Source: JBBDLF01 sp040879025
GTDB lineage: Bacteria > Pseudomonadota > Gammaproteobacteria > Pseudomonadales > Pseudohongiellaceae
DNA: 64,000 bases
Assembly (NCBI GenBank): GCA_040879025.1
Contig: JBBDLF010000022.1
Span: 42,420-106,419 of the forward strand
Direction of reading: 5' to 3'
In this document: piece after piece, positions 58,997 through 64,000 of the stretch
Layout: the number at the start of each line of letters is the position of its first letter
Numbering within the stretch: the first letter of the stretch is position 1
Notes under the pieces: generated by a model
Seen by the model: only the letters and a program-made list of their open reading frames with translations
What the model was told of the DNA's origin: nothing
The model's database searches: none
Position numbers and translations under genes: made by a program

Positions 58997-60335
58997 ATCC
59001 TCAGCCGCTACTATGGCGCAGTCCGGCCGCCACAAGGCGCATTGGAACTTCAACACGCTGCGTGTGCGCAAAACCGTGGAAGTAGGCCTGAAGAGCATCT
59101 ATTCTCACGGCCTGCGGTCGTTGCTGACGGTACTGGGTATCGTTATCGGCGTAGCGGCAGTCATTGCGATGCTGGCGGTGAGTGAAGGTGCCAGTTATGA
59201 AGCGCAGCAGCAGTTTCGTTCTCTGGGAAGCAACAATATTCTGGTCAAGAGCGTCAAGCCCGCCGAGGTTCAGTCGGGCGGCGGCAATCCCTTCGGTGGG
59301 CAGTCGGTGGTGTACGGTCTGACCTATCAGGATATTGAAACGATCAGTCAGACGATTCCCGGCGTCACGCGTGTCATTCCCTCACGTATCATCCAGAAGA
59401 GGATTTGGTACCAGTCCGGCAACATGAATACCGATATCGTGGGTACCGAAGTGGATTATCCCACGTCACGGAATTATAACCTGCGCGCCGGGCGCTTTTT
59501 CTCCGCTGCCGAAGTGCGTGAGCGCGCTAACGTGATGGTGTTGAGCGACGAGGTGGCCAACGAACTCTTTCCGGTGGAAAATCCTGTCGGCCGGAGCATC
59601 CGTGTTGAGGGGGATTATTACGACATTATCGGCATCATGGAGTCGGAAGGTTTCTCCAATCTTGGTCAGAACCAGGCCGGCAGTTCCAATGCCGCCCCCA
59701 CCCGGGTGTTCATCCCTCTCACCGCGGCCAAAAGCCGCTTTGGTGAAACCATCAGCCGACAGACCAATGGCGGCATGGAATCCGAAACGGTGGAACTGCA
59801 TGAAGCCATTATCCAGATCGAGAACCAGGATCATGTACTGGAAACCGGTGAAATAGTTGAACAGATTCTCAGGCGGCGGCACCGTGACATGGACTATGCC
59901 GTTGAGGTGCCCCTGGCGCTGATCCGCCAGGCCGAGGAGAGCGCGCTGCGAGACCAGATTGTTGCCGGCGCCATCGCGGGTATCTCGCTGCTGGTGGGCG
60001 GCATCGGCATCATGAATATCATGCTGGCAAGCGTGACCGAGCGCACACGGGAAATCGGCATTCGACGCGCATTGGGCGCCAAGAAAAAAGATATCGTGCT
60101 GCAGTTCTTGATCGAGGCGGTCATCCTGTCGGGGGTGGGCGGCCTCATCGGCGTGGTTATAGGAATCATCATCCCGTTTCTTATCAGTGTCTTCTGGGAC
60201 ATGACGACCATTGTCAGCTTTGCCGCGCCCGTTCTCGCTTTTTCCATATCAGCGATGATCGGGGTCATCTTCGGTATTTATCCTTCCATGCGTGCCGCGG
60301 AAATGGACCCGGTGGAAGCGCTGCGCCACGAGTAA
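58977..60335 (+). CDS. MacB-type ABC transporter permease
   Basis: 452 residues. ATG 58977 overlaps the ATPase gene end. After an N-terminal cytoplasmic helix, TM1 (about 40-70: GLRSLLTVLGIVIGVAAVIAM) precedes a ~230-residue periplasmic domain with GVTRVIPSR and LRAGRFFSAAEV; the FtsX-like C-terminal block has GAIAGISLLVGGIGIMNIMLASVTERTREIGIRRALGA, a MacB hallmark. With TolC-like, adaptor and ATPase genes it forms a complete tripartite exporter. The substrate is not indicated by neighbours. Confidence 0.94.
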   Translation: MSDTVIKSSAATMAQSGRHKAHWNFNTLRVRKTVEVGLKSIYSHGLRSLLTVLGIVIGVAAVIAMLAVSEGASYEAQQQFRSLGSNNILVKSVKPAEVQSGGGNPFGGQSVVYGLTYQDIETISQTIPGVTRVIPSRIIQKRIWYQSGNMNTDIVGTEVDYPTSRNYNLRAGRFFSAAEVRERANVMVLSDEVANELFPVENPVGRSIRVEGDYYDIIGIMESEGFSNLGQNQAGSSNAAPTRVFIPLTAAKSRFGETISRQTNGGMESETVELHEAIIQIENQDHVLETGEIVEQILRRRHRDMDYAVEVPLALIRQAEESALRDQIVAGAIAGISLLVGGIGIMNIMLASVTERTREIGIRRALGAKKKDIVLQFLIEAVILSGVGGLIGVVIGIIIPFLISVFWDMTTIVSFAAPVLAFSISAMIGVIFGIYPSMRAAEMDPVEALRHE

Positions 60336-60416
60336 TCCGGTCACTCCCGGGCAGGGATTTGTCCTTGCCGCCCGCAGGGTCTATGATGCTGTGAATCGCT
60401 GACACAGGCTCATGGC

Positions 60417-62189
60417 GTGAATTCTTCTCCCCCCGGCAAGTTGCGGCAAAAGTTCAGGAGTTCCCTGGATAATTTCCGTCACAAACTGGCCTATTACGAT
60501 GCAATGCCGCAATTGCTGATACTGGGTATCCTAAGCGGCATCCTTTCGGCATTCCTGATCGTGCTGTTTCGCCTGGCCGCGGAAACTCCCCTGTTTTTTG
60601 TGCTGGGCGACAGCAATGCCTTTGAAACGTTGCCGCCGGCAGCGCGGTTCCTGTTTCCGTTCACCGGTGCCATCGTGCTGGGTTTCGCTCTGCACTATGT
60701 TAATCCCGCCTACCGCCAGGTGAGCGTTTCCCATGTGCTGGACCGCCTGCACAATCACGAAGGCAAACTGCCCAGGCAAAACATCATTGTGCAATTTTTT
60801 GGCGGCATCATCACACAGCTTAGTGGGCAAAGTGTAGGCCGCGAGGGCCCGGCTATTCATATAGGGGCGGGTGTCTCTTCTTTGATGGGTCAGTGGTTGC
60901 GGCTACCCAACAACAGCATGCGCACACTGGTGGCCTGCGGGGCGGCGGCCGGTATCTCCGCCTCTTTCAATACACCAATGGCCGGGGTGATTTTCTCCAT
61001 GGAAGTGATATTGATGGAATACACCATCATTGGCTTTATACCGGTGATTATCGCCTCGGTACTGGGTACGGTAATCAGCCAGATGGTGTTCGGTCAGTTC
61101 ACCGCATTGAGTGCCGGTGAACTGGAAATGAACCTGCTCTGGGAACTGCCGTACCTGGTGCTTGCGGGGCTGGTATTCGCTCTGGTGGCCGCGTGCTTCA
61201 TCCGGTTCTACATGTTCTTTTTTCGGCTGCGGAATCATTCCATCCGGCTTCGCTTTTTGGCTATCGGACTGGTGACGGGGCTCGTCGCCATCGGCGTTCC
61301 CGAAGTGCTGGGCAGTGGCTACGATACGCTCAACGGCGCTATAGACGGCGATCTGGAGGTGCAATTATTGCTGCTTATCGTGGTCGCGAAACTGCTGGTT
61401 GCCGCCGTTGCCGCGGGCCTTGGCATGTTGGGCGGTCTGATTGGTCCAACGCTGGTTATCGGCGGCTGTCTGGGAGGGGTGATCGGCATAGTCGGCAACA
61501 TGATGGTGCCGACGTCATCCACACCGGATTTCTACACGGTGGTAGGCATGGTGGCATTGATGGGGGCGGTTTTGAACGCGCCTCTGGCCGCGCTGGTGGC
61601 GATTCTGGAATTGAGCAACAGCCCCGCCATCATTTTTCCCAGCATGCTGGTCGTTGTTGTCTCCAGCGTCACGGTGAGGCAGGTATTCAAATGCAGGGGC
61701 ATTTTCATGGAACAACTGCACTCGCTTGGGCACGGCATTAACTACAAGGCGGGGCGGCAGTTTCTTTCCCGTATCGGTGTACGCAGTGTCATGGAAACGT
61801 CGTTCGTCAGCAGCGGGCGGCACATCAAGCCCGATCGGGCACAAACCCTGCTCGATACCGGAGTGCTGTGGATCGTTATCGAAGAAGCGAGTCAGGACCT
61901 GAGGCTGCTCAGCATGTCAAATCTGGCGAAGTATCTTGATCGGGATGGAAAATCGACGGAAGATGACACGATAGATGAAATTGACCTGATGGAAATTCCC
62001 GGGCGGCGCTATGCACTGGCCCCCATTCCACCGGAGGCTAGCCTGTATCAGGCCAGTGTTCTGATACAGCAGACCGAGGCTGATGCGCTGTACGTGGAGC
62101 GTTCGGGAGGGCTTTTGAACAGCCGGGTCGTCGGAATCATCACTCGTGAAACCATCATGAGCCACTATGGCATAAAGAGCGAAATGTAG
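60417..62189 (+). CDS. ClC-family chloride channel/transporter with CBS domain
   Basis: 590 residues from GTG 60417. Membrane helices span about 40-440 with the ClC motifs GREGPAIH (gating Glu E143) and FNTPMAGVIFSMEV. The external gate Glu is present. At the site corresponding to the proton-pathway Glu (E203 in E. coli ClcA) the sequence reads E196-V197, so the proton Glu is Val, as in channel-type ClCs; chloride uniport rather than Cl-/H+ exchange is inferred. A C-terminal cytoplasmic region (about 455-590) includes CBS-like motifs (ALYVERSGGLLNSRVVGIITRE). The gene lies 81 bases after the ABC permease and 20 before the amidase. Confidence 0.93.
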   Translation: MNSSPPGKLRQKFRSSLDNFRHKLAYYDAMPQLLILGILSGILSAFLIVLFRLAAETPLFFVLGDSNAFETLPPAARFLFPFTGAIVLGFALHYVNPAYRQVSVSHVLDRLHNHEGKLPRQNIIVQFFGGIITQLSGQSVGREGPAIHIGAGVSSLMGQWLRLPNNSMRTLVACGAAAGISASFNTPMAGVIFSMEVILMEYTIIGFIPVIIASVLGTVISQMVFGQFTALSAGELEMNLLWELPYLVLAGLVFALVAACFIRFYMFFFRLRNHSIRLRFLAIGLVTGLVAIGVPEVLGSGYDTLNGAIDGDLEVQLLLLIVVAKLLVAAVAAGLGMLGGLIGPTLVIGGCLGGVIGIVGNMMVPTSSTPDFYTVVGMVALMGAVLNAPLAALVAILELSNSPAIIFPSMLVVVVSSVTVRQVFKCRGIFMEQLHSLGHGINYKAGRQFLSRIGVRSVMETSFVSSGRHIKPDRAQTLLDTGVLWIVIEEASQDLRLLSMSNLAKYLDRDGKSTEDDTIDEIDLMEIPGRRYALAPIPPEASLYQASVLIQQTEADALYVERSGGLLNSRVVGIITRETIMSHYGIKSEM

Positions 62190-62209
62190 AGCGGTACGCA
62201 GAGCTATCC

Positions 62210-63904
62210 ATGCGACACAACCCTGCTTTGATCAGACTGTTCCGTGCCTGTAAACTGGCGCCGGCGTTCAGCGCGCTGTGGTTCGCGTTCGGCTGTTTCG
62301 CGGCGGAAGCTCCTGCTCCGCTCTGGACTCCCTACGACGAATCCGCTGAACTGGCGGAGCAGGCGGGGCATGGTAATCCCCGTATGCGATTCCAGTTGAT
62401 CAATTCACGGGTCCTGGACAAAAACACACTGTGGCGGCCTTTCGAGGAAGAATTGGCCGCATTCCCGGCCGCGCGTTATCAGGCTCTACTGCCATTGATT
62501 CTGGAACAGGATATTGCCTCATTGCAACGCTCTGTAATAGAACAAAAATTCAATTATGAAGAGTTGGTGTTATTTTACCTTTACCGCATCCGGGCTATAG
62601 AAAGCGACAATGCCCGCTCATTGAATGCTATCCTGGCGGTCAACCCTGAAGCATTGGCTGACGCAAGACGACGGGATCAGCAGCGTTTGGCAGGGGAAGT
62701 GAGCATCGATGATGATTCCCTGTTCGGCATGCCGGTTTTATTGAAAGACAATATCGGTGCCGATGGCATGGCCACGACGGCCGGCGCGCTGGCACTGCGA
62801 AATAACCGTACAGGCAACGCGTTTATCACGGCACGCCTCATTGAGAGCGGTGCGGTGGTGCTGGGCAAGGCCAATCTCAGTGAATGGGCTTATTTTTTCT
62901 GCGACGACTGCCCACTGGGATACAGCGCCATCGGCGGTCAGACACTGAATCCTTACGGTCGAAGGCGTATTGAGTCCGGCGGTTCCAGTTCAGGCAGCGC
63001 CGTTGCCGTAGCCGCCAATCTGGCCGTGGCGGCTGTAGGAACCGAAACTTCCGGTTCCATCCTGTCGCCGGCGAGCGCAAATGCGGTGGTGGGACTGAAA
63101 CCCTCAACGGGCATGTTGAGCCGTACCGGTATCATTCCGCTGGCGGGCAGTCTGGATTCGCCCGGACCGGTTGCCCGGAATGTCGCTGACGCGGTGAGGC
63201 TGTTCAACGCGATGAGCGGGTTCGATCAGCGCGATCGCGCCATGCCGTTATTGAGCGCGGATGCGTCTCTTCAACTGCGGCAGGTGCCGCTGGGGGAGTT
63301 CAGGCTGGGGGAACTGGAAAGTCTGGCGCAGAACGGCCAGTACAGAGCAGCCACTACTGCGCTGGCGGATGCGGGTGCCCGTATGACGAACGTGGCGATG
63401 CCGACGTTTTCGGCATCAGGATTCGATCGGCTGTTGGCGGCGGAAATGGACCGCGATCTCAGCAATTACCTGCGCCAGATGGCGGCGGATGAAGTAGCGG
63501 CGCGAAGCGTCGATGACATTCTGCTTTTTAACAGCGAGGCACCGTCACTACGTGCGCCTTACGGACAGGCGCTGTTTGACCTGATGGTTGATCTTCAGAT
63601 TGGTGCGGAGGATGAGGCGCTGCTGCGAAACCGGTTACGCGACAGCGCGCGTGAACTGCTGGAGTCCGTTTTTGTGGAAGGGCAACTCGATATTCTGTTG
63701 TCCATCAACAATCTGCACGCGGCGGTGGCCGCACTGGCGAATTACCCGGCTATGACAATACCCATAGGACTGACTGAGGACGGAAGGCCGACGGGATTGA
63801 CGCTGATTGCGCCAAGCTTTGCCGAGCAGACTCTGGTGGATGCGGCGCTGCAAGTCGAACGGGTACTGGCGCCGCGTGTTCCGCCCCGGGACTATCAACG
63901 ATAG
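62210..63904 (+). CDS. Exported amidase-signature enzyme
   Basis: 564 residues with a signal peptide (about 1-34, FGCFAAEAP). The amidase-signature Ser-Ser-Lys triad is visible: K179 in VLLKDNIG, the cis-Ser in GGSSSGS (S259-S261) and nucleophile S283 in TETSGSILSPAS. Such enzymes hydrolyse carboxamides by a Ser-cisSer-Lys mechanism; an exported one might process amides scavenged from outside. It follows the ClC gene by 20 bases. The 95 bases after the gene contain direct repeats. Confidence 0.94.
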   Translation: MRHNPALIRLFRACKLAPAFSALWFAFGCFAAEAPAPLWTPYDESAELAEQAGHGNPRMRFQLINSRVLDKNTLWRPFEEELAAFPAARYQALLPLILEQDIASLQRSVIEQKFNYEELVLFYLYRIRAIESDNARSLNAILAVNPEALADARRRDQQRLAGEVSIDDDSLFGMPVLLKDNIGADGMATTAGALALRNNRTGNAFITARLIESGAVVLGKANLSEWAYFFCDDCPLGYSAIGGQTLNPYGRRRIESGGSSSGSAVAVAANLAVAAVGTETSGSILSPASANAVVGLKPSTGMLSRTGIIPLAGSLDSPGPVARNVADAVRLFNAMSGFDQRDRAMPLLSADASLQLRQVPLGEFRLGELESLAQNGQYRAATTALADAGARMTNVAMPTFSASGFDRLLAAEMDRDLSNYLRQMAADEVAARSVDDILLFNSEAPSLRAPYGQALFDLMVDLQIGAEDEALLRNRLRDSARELLESVFVEGQLDILLSINNLHAAVAALANYPAMTIPIGLTEDGRPTGLTLIAPSFAEQTLVDAALQVERVLAPRVPPRDYQR

Positions 63905-63930
63905 TACTTTTTTGTTGTTCGTTGGTTGGA

Positions 63931-63993
63931 TTGGTGTTCTTTTTTGGCCTGGAAGTTGGGCGTCAAGTGGGAATTTGGTGTTCTTTTCCGGCC
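63931..63993. repeat. Direct repeat downstream of the amidase gene
   Basis: TTGGTGTTCTTTTTTGGCC (63931-63949) recurs as TTGGTGTTCTTTTCCGGCC (63975-63993), 17 of 19 bases identical, with a period of 44 bases. The array may continue past the window edge. Possibly a short tandem repeat or the edge of a larger element. Confidence 0.55.
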
Positions 63994-64000
63994 GGGGAGC

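Noticed and set aside
1..64000. tRNA, rRNA, CRISPR, integrase or transposase genes
   Set aside because: None recognised by reading; only short repeats were found. A dedicated RNA search would be needed to exclude small RNAs.

Overview
This is one contiguous 64-kb stretch of chromosome from what looks like an aerobic, free-living, Gram-negative gammaproteobacterium. The evidence is gene content: DUF2333, DUF2937, a Proteobacteria-type ferrochelatase, a PpnN nucleosidase, uvrA and ssb on divergent strands, an OpgB-type phosphoglycerol transferase, TAXI-TRAP transport, many lipoproteins with canonical lipoboxes, and TolC/MacAB export. G+C is moderate to high. I cannot name the genus; a marine or Pseudomonadales-like lineage is a guess from the DUF families. 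I see no rRNA, tRNA, CRISPR array, prophage or recognisable transposase gene, so this is core or shell chromosome with small non-coding repeats.

Layout. 1-6.6 kb: tail of an unknown gene, an exported M28 peptidase with an altered active site, hemH, and a minus-strand pair of DPP-IV-like lipoprotein peptidase and ppnN. 6.6-10.8 kb: a PaoABC-like molybdenum hydroxylase operon (Tat-signal 2Fe-2S subunit, Mo subunit, Cys-rich FAD subunit) ending in a clear terminator and starting next to three tandem 13-bp repeats. 11.1-15.8 kb: a small membrane protein, then an unusual OpgB-glycerophosphodiesterase fusion with dgkA, bracketed by two ~250-bp sequences that share inverted GGGTCGGACC ends. 15.8-22 kb: a cytochrome c/beta-propeller protein, then a hybrid histidine kinase overlapping an EAL response regulator. 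21.9-27.5 kb (minus): cation diffusion facilitator, solute-binding lipoprotein, DUF488 protein, uvrA. 27.5-35.2 kb (mostly plus): ssb, RmlD-like protein, moeA, lipoprotein, DUF2333 protein, ppk2, GFA protein, DUF2937 protein, a minus-strand 2OG-Fe oxygenase, and a stand-alone EncFtn encapsulated-ferritin homologue with no encapsulin. 35.2-40.7 kb (minus): Ca/Na antiporter, fused TRAP permease, TAXI binding protein, SpmA-SpmB fusion. 40.9-42.2 kb: fused CoA transferase.

42.2-49.4 kb (minus) is the most system-like uncharacterised block: an ABC ATPase, an ABC-2 permease, a two-PDZ lipoprotein and two FG-GAP/VCBS beta-propeller proteins, each overlapping or abutting the next, followed by two small envelope proteins that overlap one another. 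An M16 peptidase lipoprotein and a carboxylesterase lie upstream on the same strand. 54.4-60.3 kb (plus) is a TolC/long adaptor/MacB-type ABC export operon. A ClC-family chloride protein with a channel-like residue at the proton-glutamate site and an exported amidase close the window.

Functional links: OpgB releases diacylglycerol, which DgkA returns to phosphatidic acid; MoeA supplies the cofactor used by the PaoABC-like enzyme; the kinase and EAL protein form a probable phosphorelay to c-di-GMP breakdown; the TAXI protein feeds the fused TRAP permease. Best candidates for undescribed biology are the VCBS/PDZ/ABC operon, the OpgB-GDPD fusion with its flanking repeats, and the orphan EncFtn. 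All protein functions here are assigned by recognising motifs by eye, without database searches.
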